Both the position numbers and the translations under genes were made by a program. A DNA stretch of 24,104 nucleotides, from contig CAKUJB010000013.1 of NCBI GenBank assembly GCA_934661165.1, positions 1 to 24,104 on the forward strand, given 5' to 3'. This stretch comes from an uncultured Microbacteriaceae bacterium. Lineage in GTDB: Bacteria; Actinomycetota; Actinomycetes; Actinomycetales; Microbacteriaceae. Positions 9,826 to 16,965 of this stretch are shown here, piece by piece. The number at the start of each line of letters is the position of its first letter. Within the stretch, counting starts at the first letter, position 1. Below the pieces are notes generated by a model. That model did no database searches. It worked only from the letters and a program-made list of their open reading frames with translations, and was not told the DNA's origin.

Positions 9826-9860
9826 ACCCCGCCCGTTCGCGCGGGTGGGGTATTTTCTTC
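9826..9860 (+). terminator. Intrinsic terminator after tRNA-Asp
   Basis: ACCCCGCCCG and CGGGTGGGGT form a 10-bp stem (one G-T pair) with a 6-nt loop, followed by ATTTTCTTC. This is the clearest rho-independent terminator in the window. It ends 4 nt before tRNA-Phe. Confidence 0.75.
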
Positions 9861-9864
9861 GCAC

Positions 9865-9940
9865 GGCTCTGTAGCTCAGTTGGTAGAGCGCACGACTGAA
9901 AATCGTGAGGTCACGGGATCGACGCCCGTCGGAGCCACCA
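9865..9940 (+). tRNA. tRNA-Phe (anticodon GAA), integration site of the island
   Basis: A 76-nt tRNA including an encoded CCA. The acceptor GGCTCTG pairs with CGGAGCC (one G-T type pair), the anticodon is GAA in ACTGAAAATCG, and the T-arm is CGGGATCGACGCCCG. Its 3' 46 nt form the attL side of a 47-bp repeat, so the island supplies or preserves the 3' half and the gene remains whole. Confidence 0.96.
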
Positions 9941-9941
9941 C
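9895..9941 (+). repeat. attL core: 47-bp direct repeat of the tRNA-Phe 3' part
   Basis: Bases 9895-9941 are identical to 21368-21414. The repeat starts at the anticodon arm and ends one base after CCA; the integrase stop codon follows at once. A tRNA-tail duplication with an adjacent tyrosine integrase is the standard signature of site-specific integration. Confidence 0.93.
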
Positions 9942-11189
9942 TCAAAGTCGGGGTGGATCAGGATTTTTCCTGCCTGACGCATCGCTTCTCGCCCAACTCT
10001 GCTGAGTTCGGGCCATTCTTGGGCCATTTCCGCGACCGGACTTGTCCTTGCGCCCTGCCCCGGCACCCTTCCCGGTGCCGCCACCGAGGGCCTGGTCGAG
10101 CACGGCTCCGGCGCGCAGCGCGACGCCCTCGCGGGCACGGGAGTACCGCTCGGTGACCTGGAGGCTGGAGTGCCCGAGGGTCGCTTGCACGTCCGGCGCA
10201 CTCGCCCCAGCGTCAAACAGAATCGTGGCGAAGGTGTGCCGGAGGTCGTGCATCCGCAGGTCGGGTCGGCCGATCGCCGTCCGCAGCACGTCCCAGTCGA
10301 CGGCGCGGTGCGCGTTGTGGTTGGTGAGCCGCCCACCGTCCGGTCCGGACAGCAGCAGGTCGTCCGGCTTCTTGCCTCGTGCGGCATCTTCGGCATAGGG
10401 GCGCGGCGCGGCGATCAACGGCACATCGCGGGACTTGTGGCTCTTGGGGCTCTGCTCCACCAGCTCGCCGTTCCTGCCGGGGCTCAACGACCGGCTGACC
10501 CGGATGATGTTGTCGCGCACCCGCAGCGCGGTCGCCTCGCCCGCACGCATCCCCGTGTAGACAAGGGTCGCGAGGTAACGCCGGTACACGCCTTCGGGCA
10601 CCAGGGCGAGCAGGGTGGCGACCTGCTCCAGCGTCAGGGCGCGGGAGATGGGCGAGACGGACTCGCGCATGCTCGGCCGCTTGACCTCGCGCGCCGGGTT
10701 GTAGTCGATGAAGCGCGAGCGCCGTGCGGCGTCCAGCAGCCGCGACAGCACCGCGAGGGCGTCGTTCTTGGCCGATGCGCCGCCGGGCCAGGCGACCATT
10801 GCGGACTCGATCATGGGCGAGGTGATGTCCTCCAGCCGGTGCCGCCCCAGGCTCGGCTTCACCCGCAGCCGCCAGCCGACGTCGTAGCAGCGCGCGGTCG
10901 CCGGGCGGACGGACGCCTCGATCGCGGGCCAGTACCGATCGTGCCACTGCTCCAGCGTCATCGAGCCGTTCGGGTTCCGGCCGGCGATGACCTTCGCCAG
11001 CTCGCGCTTCGCCTCCGCGGGCGTGAGGAACATGCGCGACCGCTCGGCCGCTCCCCCATCCACGCTCGGGCCGACGACGCGAATCTGATACCGCTGGCGA
11101 TCTGCCCGCCAGCGGATGCCCTCGGGCAGCGGCCAGCCCGTGCGCGGGTCGATCCGTGCGGGAGAGCCCTTGCCCGGCCGCCCGGCCAT
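9942..11189 (-). CDS. Tyrosine recombinase (island integrase)
   Basis: A 415-residue site-specific recombinase. The N-terminal part has a SAM-like core-binding region (about 75-165). The catalytic domain shows Arg215 in YTGMRAGEATAL, His314 and Arg317 in MHDLRHTFATILF, His340 in ATLGHSS and the nucleophile Tyr349 in VTERYSRA, so the active site is complete. The C-terminal 50 residues are basic and low-complexity, and that stretch also contains a candidate arm-type DNA site. Its TGA begins at the first base after the attL core. The ATG at 11189 overlaps the upstream excisionase stop (ATGA), so the two are coupled. It probably recombines the 47-bp tRNA-Phe site. Confidence 0.94.
   Translation of the reverse strand: MAGRPGKGSPARIDPRTGWPLPEGIRWRADRQRYQIRVVGPSVDGGAAERSRMFLTPAEAKRELAKVIAGRNPNGSMTLEQWHDRYWPAIEASVRPATARCYDVGWRLRVKPSLGRHRLEDITSPMIESAMVAWPGGASAKNDALAVLSRLLDAARRSRFIDYNPAREVKRPSMRESVSPISRALTLEQVATLLALVPEGVYRRYLATLVYTGMRAGEATALRVRDNIIRVSRSLSPGRNGELVEQSPKSHKSRDVPLIAAPRPYAEDAARGKKPDDLLLSGPDGGRLTNHNAHRAVDWDVLRTAIGRPDLRMHDLRHTFATILFDAGASAPDVQATLGHSSLQVTERYSRAREGVALRAGAVLDQALGGGTGKGAGAGRKDKSGRGNGPRMARTQQSWARSDASGRKNPDPPRL
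10009..10033. repeat. Candidate left arm-type integrase site (double GGGCCAT)
   Basis: Two GGGCCAT units 11 bp apart, with the second followed by TTCCGC. The same 25-bp layout recurs at 21245-21269 with 21 of 25 identities. It lies 68 bp inside the left core, within the integrase 3' coding sequence. Confidence 0.45.
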
Positions 11190-11386
11190 CAGGTGTCCGT
11201 CCCGCCGCGCGCCAGCAACTCATCGATGGTGTCGGCACGCCAGAGCAGGTGCTTGCCCATCCGGTCGTCGGGCTCGGGCACGAGGCCGTCCCGCCGCAGC
11301 TTGTCGAAGGACGAGACGGGGATACGGCACCGCTCGGCCGCCTCGACGCGGTTCAGGTACTCGACCCGAGACGTCGTCTCGATCAT
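11189..11386 (-). CDS. Excisionase-like small HTH (MerR/HTH_17 type) protein
   Basis: A 65-residue DNA-binding protein. The start at ATG 11386 is favoured by GGAAGGAG 6 nt upstream; the frame is open 19 codons further but without a ribosome site. The core VEYLNRVEAAERCRIPVSSF, then DKLRRDGLVPEPD and HLLWRADTIDELLA, is the helix-turn-helix of excisionase/DNA-binding domain proteins. Its stop overlaps the integrase start by 4 nt, the usual arrangement for a recombination directionality factor with its integrase. It may also regulate the divergent gene across the 130-bp gap. Confidence 0.82.
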   Translation of the reverse strand: MIETTSRVEYLNRVEAAERCRIPVSSFDKLRRDGLVPEPDDRMGKHLLWRADTIDELLARGGTDT

Positions 11387-11429
11387 GCCGCGCTCCTTCC
11401 GCGCTGTTGCCGCACGATCCAATACGCAG

Positions 11430-11479
11430 ATACTTGCGACCATCTGAGATTACCCGAATGTCATGGATTTCCGCAAGTA
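11430..11479. promoter_or_regulatory. Spaced inverted repeat TACTTGCG / CGCAAGTA in the divergent gap
   Basis: TACTTGCG at 11430-11437 and CGCAAGTA at 11472-11479 are exact inverted copies, 42 bp apart start to start (about four helical turns). ATCTGAGAT and CTGAGATG follow the two arms. The site lies between the excisionase gene and the divergent plus-strand gene, where an operator or Xis site is expected. Confidence 0.4.
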
Positions 11480-11480
11480 C

Positions 11481-11516
11481 CTGAGATGACTGTCCAGAAT
11501 CGCTAGAATCGACACG
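11481..11516 (+). promoter_or_regulatory. Promoter of a probably leaderless transcript
   Basis: CTGAGA (11481-11486), a 17-bp spacer and TAGAAT (11504-11509) make a good -35/-10 pair. The GTG at 11516 starts 7 nt after the -10, which is where transcription should begin, and there is no Shine-Dalgarno sequence. Leaderless messages are common in Actinobacteria. Confidence 0.6.
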
Positions 11517-12226
11517 TGCCCATCACTCCTCCGCGCCGCGGCGACCAGACCTACGATGGCCTGCTCGCCCAGGACGACCTGCCCGAGGGCTGGTATCTGC
11601 CCGACCGTTTCCCCGGCGAGCGCGAGGACGACGCGAGCAACGAGATCGACGCCCTCCTCGGATATGACGACTCGCTTGTGACCGATGAGCAGCGCGAATC
11701 GCAGGCGATCTCCGACGAGAACGAGACCGTCGACGGCCGCTGGCGCTACATCGAGCACACTGAGACCCACACCCGCGTCATGATCCGGCTCCAGCGGCAG
11801 ATGTTCGCCGTCCCCGAGGAGGTGCGCATCACCGGCGTCATCTACCTGCCGTGGCGACCCGGCGACCCCATCACGAGCCAGCTCCTGCGCGAGCTGCCGA
11901 CCGCCCGCATCGAGGCCGCGATCAACAAGCGCCTGTTCGCCATGAAGCGCGCGGAGACGATCACCGGCGGCAAGATCGTCCTGCCCTCCGGTCGCAAGGT
12001 GAGCGAGCGCGATCTGGTCAAGCCGCTCGGCGACCCGAAGAAGACGCCCGACTTCTACGAGCTAGCGGCCCTCCAGCACGGCCGCCTGACCAGGGAGGGC
12101 GACCGCAACCCGAGCGCGACGATGGCACAGATCAACGGGGTTGCGCTCTCGACCGCGCAGGGCTGGGTCACCAAGGCCCGCGACCGCGGGCTACTGCCGC
12201 CAGGGCGACGCGGGCGGGCAGGGTGA
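11516..12226 (+). CDS. Hypothetical protein with C-terminal helix-turn-helix
   Basis: A 236-residue protein that I cannot assign to a named family. The N-terminal 70 residues are acidic. The middle (85-185) is mixed alpha/beta, with RWRYIEHTETHTRVMIRL and VRITGVIYLPWRPGDPITSQ. The last 45 residues, NPSATMAQINGVALSTAQGW followed by VTKARDRGLLPP, look like a helix-turn-helix with a C-terminal GRRGRAG tail, a pattern common in actinobacterial mobile elements. The start is the GTG at 11516, by the leaderless promoter. It is divergent from the excisionase and overlaps or abuts the glycosylase-like gene downstream, so the two probably share a transcript. A regulator or element-maintenance role is inferred only. 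Confidence 0.75.
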   Translation: MPITPPRRGDQTYDGLLAQDDLPEGWYLPDRFPGEREDDASNEIDALLGYDDSLVTDEQRESQAISDENETVDGRWRYIEHTETHTRVMIRLQRQMFAVPEEVRITGVIYLPWRPGDPITSQLLRELPTARIEAAINKRLFAMKRAETITGGKIVLPSGRKVSERDLVKPLGDPKKTPDFYELAALQHGRLTREGDRNPSATMAQINGVALSTAQGWVTKARDRGLLPPGRRGRAG

Positions 12227-12231
12227 CCGCG

Positions 12232-12930
12232 ATGCGCTCCGCTCTAGGAACGTGGCGCGGGACTGCGGCTCTCCTGGAATACCTGACGGAGGACGGCACG
12301 GGCTCTCAGAAGGATCACCATGTAGGCGACCTGATCCCTCCGGCAGGGAGGAGTATCGGCCTTGTCGTCATCTTCGAGTCACCCCATCTGGACGAGCTGG
12401 CGAGCGGGCTGCCCATGTCGGGCAAGGCGGGCCGAGATGCACTGAGATTCCTGACGAGACAGGACGCTACGACCGACGCTCTCGGCCCATTCGTCAAGTC
12501 GGTCAATCGCGGGAACATCGCTGGCATAGCGCTCGTCAACGTGAGTGGAGTGCCGCTGGAGAAGACCGCCTATTCTGACCCAGCCCTGAGACCCCGAGTG
12601 ACCGATGCGGAGTGGGACATGCTCGACAAGCTCCGGGCATCGACTCCACGCAGGGTATCGACCATCCGCCCAGGGCTTCGCAGCGAATCGGCGCAACTAC
12701 TGCTCGCTGGATTTCAGTCCCGAATCACATCGCTCGGTTCGCTCTCTGGCGCGACAGTCGCGGTCGCCGGAACGTTCGCCCAGTTGTACTGGCGGTCGAT
12801 CCAGTCAACGCCGGTAGCTCACCTTCTGGAAGTCCCCCATCCGTCCTATGACCAGTGGAACCGTCCGACGAATCAAGGCCACAAGAGCCTGGCTGCCCTC
12901 CGACAAGCCTTCCTTGCGCTCACCCCGTAG
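12232..12930 (+). CDS. Uracil-DNA glycosylase superfamily-like protein (no cysteines)
   Basis: A 232-residue protein. Two UDG-fold motifs are in the right order. Motif A is LVVIFESPHLDELASGLPMS plus GKAGRDALRFL (46-75), which lines up with the glycosylase family 4/5 pattern of a GExPG-like loop, an acidic residue and GxPFxGxAG. The C-terminal motif is EVPHPSYDQW (200-209), matching the HPS loop. AVAGTFAQLY fits the strand before it. There is no cysteine anywhere, so the 4Fe-4S cluster of family 4 enzymes is absent. The start could be ATG 12232 (GGTGA 5 nt before) or GTG 12223, which overlaps the upstream stop. Activity on uracil or modified bases is not shown; some UDG-fold enzymes defend against phage with modified DNA. 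Confidence 0.65.
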   Translation: MRSALGTWRGTAALLEYLTEDGTGSQKDHHVGDLIPPAGRSIGLVVIFESPHLDELASGLPMSGKAGRDALRFLTRQDATTDALGPFVKSVNRGNIAGIALVNVSGVPLEKTAYSDPALRPRVTDAEWDMLDKLRASTPRRVSTIRPGLRSESAQLLLAGFQSRITSLGSLSGATVAVAGTFAQLYWRSIQSTPVAHLLEVPHPSYDQWNRPTNQGHKSLAALRQAFLALTP

Positions 12931-12968
12931 TCGTTCCAAGACCAGCTCACGTCGTCCAAACGGGACAG

Positions 12969-13007
12969 TTGCGGCCATGACCATGCCTGTGTATTCTGAA
13001 ATATTTC
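12969..13007 (+). promoter_or_regulatory. Promoter with overlapping palindrome for the small peptide/HEPN unit
   Basis: TTGCGG (12969-12974) and TATTCT (12992-12997) are spaced by 17 bp. A perfect 10-bp palindrome, GAAATATTTC (12998-13007), follows directly at the expected transcription start, where a bound regulator would block initiation. This is one of the most AT-rich spots in the window. Confidence 0.45.
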
Positions 13008-13034
13008 GCTCATTCGAGAGAAAGGAACACGAAC

Positions 13035-13208
13035 ATGGCGAAGAACAGCGGTAGCAGCCGGGTTAACGGTCGGTCGATGGGTTCGAGCAAGACCGTCAGC
13101 TCGGCACGACTCAGCCAGAAGTCCGGGACGAGCAACTCCTTCGGTGGCTACACGAAGATCAACCTCGGCAACGGCAACTTCACGATGAAGAAGACCAGTG
13201 GAAAGTAG
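13035..13208 (+). CDS. Small basic Ser/Gly-rich protein (57 residues)
   Basis: An ORF starting MAKNSGSSRV and ending FTMKKTSGK, with AAGGA 8 nt before the ATG. The 57 residues hold only two acidic or aromatic-rich spots: it is strongly basic, rich in Ser, Gly and Asn, with one central aromatic patch NSFGGYTKINLGNGNF. No family is recognised, and there is no membrane segment or signal peptide. It is the first gene of the unit that continues into the HEPN-pentapeptide gene about 110 nt later. An antitoxin, a trigger or a nucleic-acid-binding partner are all possible; none is shown. Confidence 0.6.
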   Translation: MAKNSGSSRVNGRSMGSSKTVSSARLSQKSGTSNSFGGYTKINLGNGNFTMKKTSGK

Positions 13209-13317
13209 AATCCTCATGCACGTGCCTCGCCCGACGCCGGCGCGCACCCTGCCAAACTTGTACGCACGAGCGATCACCACCTCCCATCTGGAGGCTGACC
13301 GGGACGAGGAGGCGCAT

Positions 13318-14991
13318 GTGACCGCCACGAACGAGGCACTCGTGGCCTCCGGGCTCCGCGCACTCCGAGACCCGCTCGCTGTGTTCGTCTGCCAGGGCAT
13401 TGCGGAGAAGTTCGGGGAAGGCTGGTGGACTGAAGGTGTCCTCGAAGTATTTGTCCATGATCGGACTCCGACCATCGAGGATGTGCGGAAGCACCGGAAG
13501 CTTCCAGCATCCGGCACGATTGATGAGCTCGCAAACGCACTCGACATCAACGGGTGCCTGATCCTGCTCACAAAGCACTGGGCGCGCATCTTCGGCCCCG
13601 TGCTTGGACAAGACCATCGCGGCTGGGCCTACGAGCTGATGGGGGTAAGAAACAAGAACAAGCACCTTGGCTCTGAGGACCACCCCAGCGACTACGCCTG
13701 GCGGGCGCTCGACACCATGTACCGGCTCTGCTCGTCGATCGATGAGACGAGCGCCGCCCAGCTCCTCGCGCTGCGCTCTTCGGTTGACCTCTCCGACTAC
13801 GGCCAGACAAGCACCAGCGACATTCGCCTCAGCAGCGTGGCCCATGCCCTCGCGTCGGTCGACGGCAACGATTCCGCCGCCGCGAGTGCCGACGCTGGCG
13901 CACAGGAGGACCTTGAGGCAGATCTCTCTACTTCTGGACCTGACTTCTCAGGAGCCGACCTCCGGAAGATGAACTTCTCAGGGGCCAACCTCAAGGGGGC
14001 CGACTTCTCGGGCTCAGACCTCCGGGGAGCCAACTTTGCAAATGCCGTTCTCGTCGGTGCAACGTTCAAGAGCAGCGACCTGGCTGGCGCTAACCTCAGC
14101 GGAGCGGACTTGACCCGAGCGCACTTCGAGAGCACGAGGCTTTCAGCGAAGTTCGCGTGGAGCGGGTACACCCAAGACGAGAAGCTCTATGCGGCAAACC
14201 TGGCGGGCGCGATCCTCGACGGCGCAACGTTGAACTTTGCCGGGTGCGACCTTCGACGAGCAGACCTCACCGGCACCAATCTCGATGGCGCCGACTTCAC
14301 GAAGGCCGACATGCGCGGCACGATCCTCGACGGCGCAACTCTCACCCGGGCAATCTTCACCAGAACTAATCTAGCTGGTGCTCGGCTACTGACTGCGAAT
14401 CTCACGGAGGCGCACTTCGAGAGCACGAGGCTTTCAGCGAAGTTCGCGTGGAGCGGGTACACCCAAGACGAGAAGCTCTATGCGGCAAACCTGGCGGGCG
14501 CGATCCTCGACGGCGCAACGTTGAACTTTGCCGGGTGCGACCTTCGACGAGCAGACCTCACCGGCACCAATCTCGATGGCGCCGACTTCACGAAGGCCGA
14601 CATGCGCGGCACGATCCTCGACGGCGCGATCATCACTCGGGCTATCTTCCACGGCACAAGCCTCGCTGGCGCCAGTCTTCATGACGCAGACCTCGCGGGC
14701 GCGAGCTTTAGGAACACGAATCTCTCGGAGAAGTTCGCGTGGAGCGGGTACATCAGCGACGAGAAGCTCTACGCGGCGACCCTTGTCGGCGCGAAGCTCG
14801 ACGGAGCAACGTTGAACTTTGCCGGGTGCGACCTTCGACGAGCAGACCTCACCGGCACCAATCTCGACGGAGCCGACTTTTCGGGGGCGAAACTCGGTGA
14901 CGCGGTGCTGAGCGGAGCGAGCCTCCGAGGCGTGAACCTGAAGGACGCTGACATCAAGGGTGTCAAGAGCGAGGGCGTGCGCTGGACCTGA
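13318..14991 (+). CDS. Swt1-type HEPN ribonuclease fused to pentapeptide repeats
   Basis: A 557-residue protein. I prefer the GTG at 13318 (MTATNEALVASGLRALRDPL) because GAGGAGG lies 5 nt before it and Swt1-HEPN domains normally start there; in-frame starts at 13198 and 13216 exist but lack a ribosome site. Residues 1-160 match the Swt1-like HEPN domain: LAVFVCQGIAEKFGEGWW, then the RNase motif R-N-K-N-K-H (Arg111, His116) in the form Rx4H. After a linker, from about residue 207, comes a long run of A(D/N)LxG pentapeptides ending near the C-terminus. It contains three copies of a 97-residue unit with the odd insert KFAWSGYTQDEKLYAA. HEPN domains of this type often act as RNA-cutting effectors, and the right-handed pentapeptide helix may be the sensor (inference). 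Confidence 0.82.
   Translation: MTATNEALVASGLRALRDPLAVFVCQGIAEKFGEGWWTEGVLEVFVHDRTPTIEDVRKHRKLPASGTIDELANALDINGCLILLTKHWARIFGPVLGQDHRGWAYELMGVRNKNKHLGSEDHPSDYAWRALDTMYRLCSSIDETSAAQLLALRSSVDLSDYGQTSTSDIRLSSVAHALASVDGNDSAAASADAGAQEDLEADLSTSGPDFSGADLRKMNFSGANLKGADFSGSDLRGANFANAVLVGATFKSSDLAGANLSGADLTRAHFESTRLSAKFAWSGYTQDEKLYAANLAGAILDGATLNFAGCDLRRADLTGTNLDGADFTKADMRGTILDGATLTRAIFTRTNLAGARLLTANLTEAHFESTRLSAKFAWSGYTQDEKLYAANLAGAILDGATLNFAGCDLRRADLTGTNLDGADFTKADMRGTILDGAIITRAIFHGTSLAGASLHDADLAGASFRNTNLSEKFAWSGYISDEKLYAATLVGAKLDGATLNFAGCDLRRADLTGTNLDGADFSGAKLGDAVLSGASLRGVNLKDADIKGVKSEGVRWT
14119..14627 (+). repeat. Two perfect 218-bp direct repeats inside the pentapeptide gene
   Basis: 14119-14336 and 14410-14627 are identical over 218 bp, offset by exactly 291 bp (97 codons), keeping frame. 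A third diverged copy begins near 14730 and keeps about 60 identical bases (14811-14871). This indicates recent in-frame tandem duplication. Confidence 0.95.
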
Positions 14992-14999
14992 GTCCGGAC

Positions 15000-15390
15000 G
15001 GTGAGGTAGTCGATCGATGAGTGCAGGCGGTGTTCGTTGAACCAGTGCACCCACGACAGCGTCGCGAGCTCGAGCTCATCGGCGGTCCGGAACGGGCCGT
15101 CGATCTTCACGCACTCGGTCTTGTAATGACCCACCACCGTCTCCGCCAGGGCGTTGTCGAAACTGTCGCCGACGGTCCCGATCGACGCGATCGCTCCGAC
15201 GTCAGCGAGTCGCTCGGAGTAGCGCAGCGCGGTGTATTGACTGGGCTCCGGCGTCCGAATGTTGAACCACGCCGGCGACGTCCTCACCCGCACGATTTCG
15301 CACCCAGAGGGCCATCTCGAGCGCGTCGAGAGGGAGGTCGGTTGGCATGCGGTTCATCGTCCTCCAGCCCACGATCCGCCGTGAGAACAC
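15000..15390 (-). pseudogene. IS3-family transposase OrfB remnant (C-terminal half, frameshifted)
   Basis: Minus-strand sequence encodes FSRRIVGWRTMNRMPTDLPL, then VVQHSDAGAQ, then (in another frame) YTALRYSERLADVGAIASIG, DSFDNALAETVVGHYK and NEHRLHSSIDYLT. These are the DDE integrase core of an IS3-family OrfB, including the second Asp and the Glu. A small insertion near 15240 shifts the frame, and both ends are missing: it stops near 15000, close to the pentapeptide gene, and near 15390 at the neighbouring IS. It belongs to a different IS3 lineage from that neighbour. Confidence 0.85.
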
Positions 15391-15441
15391 GGAGCCTGAC
15401 CGGAGCCTGACCCGGTTTCCCGGACACGTTCTTTGTGTTGA

Positions 15442-16271
15442 TCATGCCGCCAGGTCGGCGGTCGTGTGTAGTGCTTCGTGGTCGGCGGGGCTGAGGCCGC
15501 CGAGCGAGGTGTGACGGCGTCGGGGATTGTAAAACCCTTCGATCCACTCGAACATCGCCGACGCGAGCTCGGTGCGAGACACCCAGTCGCGACGGTCGAG
15601 AAGCTCGCGCTGCATTGTCGACCAGAACGACTCGATGAGCGCGTTGTCGACACTCGACGCGACGCGTCCCATCGATCCGAGGAGCCCGGCCTGCCGGAGC
15701 CGGTGGCCGAAGATCCAGGACGTGTTGAGCGCCCCGGTCCGCGTGAACCACGGTTCCGGGCTCCGGTCGACGTCGCCAGCGGGCCATCTCGAGCGCGTCG
15801 ACGACGATCTCGGACGTGACGCGATCCGAGATCGACCATCCGACGATGCGTCGCGAGTAGGCATCGAGCACCGCCGCGCAGTAGACCCACCCGTCCTTCC
15901 CGATGTTGGGTGATGTCGCAGAACCACACTCGGTCCGGCCGGTCGGCACGGAACTGTCGCTTCACGAGGTCCTCGTGAGTGGCAGTGTCAGGTTTCCACC
16001 CGCGTCGTTTGCGTCGATGGGAGACGCCGACAATGCCAGCGCTGCGCATCAGCCTCGCCACCCGTTTGCGGCCGACTCGCACCCCGAGTCCGAGACGCAA
16101 CTCGGCATGCACCCGCTCGATCACGTCCGTCAGCGCCGAGTCGGCAACCTCTCGAGACGACGGAGCACGAGTGAGCCACTCGTAGTAGCCCGAGCGAGAC
16201 ACCCCGAGCAGCCGGCACGCCACCGCGACATCGAAATCCGCGGCGAGCTCCTGGACGAGCCGGAACCTCAT
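15442..16271 (-). pseudogene. IS3-family transposase OrfB, broken by two frameshifts
   Basis: It starts well with FRLVQELAADFDVAVACRLL, then SGYYEWLTRAPS and RPDRVWFCDITQH in one frame. Near 15893-15912 the homology jumps to a second frame (GWVYCAAVLDAYSRRIVGWS, HADRGAQ). Near 15722-15730 it jumps to a third (SWIFGHRLRQAGLLGSMGRV, SSVDNALIESFWS, ending HTTADLAA). The DDE residues are all present but spread over three frames, so no functional transposase is expected. Confidence 0.88.
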
Positions 16272-16552
16272 TTTGGGAGGATGTTCTCCCTCGCGAAGTA
16301 CGCGCTCGCGCGCTTGAGGATCTCGATCTCCATCTCCAGCACACGGTTCTTGCGTCGCAGCTCGACCAGCTCCCGCTTCTCAGCGGACGTGAGCCCCTCA
16401 CTACGGCCGGAATCGACATCGTCCTGCGCCATCCATCGACGCAGGCCCGACTCGCTGATCCCGAGATTGCGGGCCACTTGCGCGACCGGCTCACCCTGAG
16501 CGACCAAGTCAAGCGCTCGACGACGGAACTCCGGACTCTTCGGTGCAGGCAT
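16268..16552 (-). CDS. IS3-family transposase OrfA
   Basis: A 94-residue OrfA: MPAPKSPEFRRRALDLVAQG, the HTH QVARNLGISESGLRRWM, then a leucine-zipper-like ELVELRRKNRVLEMEIEILK and the ending KRASAYFARENILPK. The start at ATG 16552 has GGAAGGAG 7 nt upstream. It overlaps the orfB start by 4 nt; IS3 elements normally make OrfAB by a -1 frameshift here. Intact by itself but without a usable OrfB. Confidence 0.88.
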   Translation of the reverse strand: MPAPKSPEFRRRALDLVAQGEPVAQVARNLGISESGLRRWMAQDDVDSGRSEGLTSAEKRELVELRRKNRVLEMEIEILKRASAYFARENILPK

Positions 16553-16678
16553 CCACCGGCTCCTTCCCGAGACGATCATCGCCTCAGATCAGGTGTCCGG
16601 GAAACCGGGTCAGGCTCCGACCCGCTTTTCCGGACACCAACTTTGAGGCGATGATCGTCTCGGGAAGGAGTCCGTGTA

Positions 16679-16963
16679 ATGCCTGCTGCTCACCCGCCGG
16701 AGTTTCGGCGTCGTGCCCTTGACCTCGTTGCGCAGGGCAACCCCGTCGGCCAGACGGCTCGTGATCTTGGGATCAGCGAGTCGAGTCTGCGGAACTGGAT
16801 GAACCGGGACGCGATCGACTCCGGCCGCAAGGCCGGCGTCACCACTGACGAGCACAAGGAGTTGGTCGAGTTGCGTCGCCGCAACCGCGTGCTGGAGATG
16901 GAGATCGAGATCCTCAAGCGTGCGTCGGCGTACTTCGCCAGGGAGAACGTGCTCCCAGAATAG
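16679..16963 (+). CDS. IS3-family transposase OrfA (second copy)
   Basis: A 94-residue protein, MPAAHPPEFRRRALDLVAQG, HTH QTARDLGISESSLRNWM, zipper ELVELRRRNRVLEMEIEILK, end KRASAYFARENVLPE. It is about 70% identical by eye to the OrfA of the neighbouring IS but on the other strand. GGGAAGGAG lies before the start. It has no full-length OrfB partner. Confidence 0.88.
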   Translation: MPAAHPPEFRRRALDLVAQGNPVGQTARDLGISESSLRNWMNRDAIDSGRKAGVTTDEHKELVELRRRNRVLEMEIEILKRASAYFARENVLPE

Positions 16964-16965
16964 GA

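Larger units (their letters stand above)
15401..16619 (-). mobile_element. IS3-family insertion sequence with 27-bp inverted repeats
   Basis: CGGAGCCTGACCCGG plus TTTCCCGGACAC at 15401-15427 is perfectly inverted at 16593-16619. Between them lie orfA and a frameshifted orfB, both on the minus strand. The classical TGA...TCA ends would be 15408 and 16612. An 11-bp tandem copy (CGGAGCCTGAC) directly precedes the left end; no clear target duplication is seen. Because orfB is broken, the element should not move by itself. Confidence 0.9.

Noticed and set aside
13198..13317. N-terminal 40-codon extension of the HEPN gene
   Set aside because: No ribosome site at 13198 or 13216, overlap with the small gene, and a strong GAGGAGG before GTG 13318 where the HEPN family normally begins; not fully excluded.
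14119..14880. CRISPR-like or mobile tandem repeats
   Set aside because: The repeats are in frame, encode pentapeptides and lack spacer structure; no cas genes are present.
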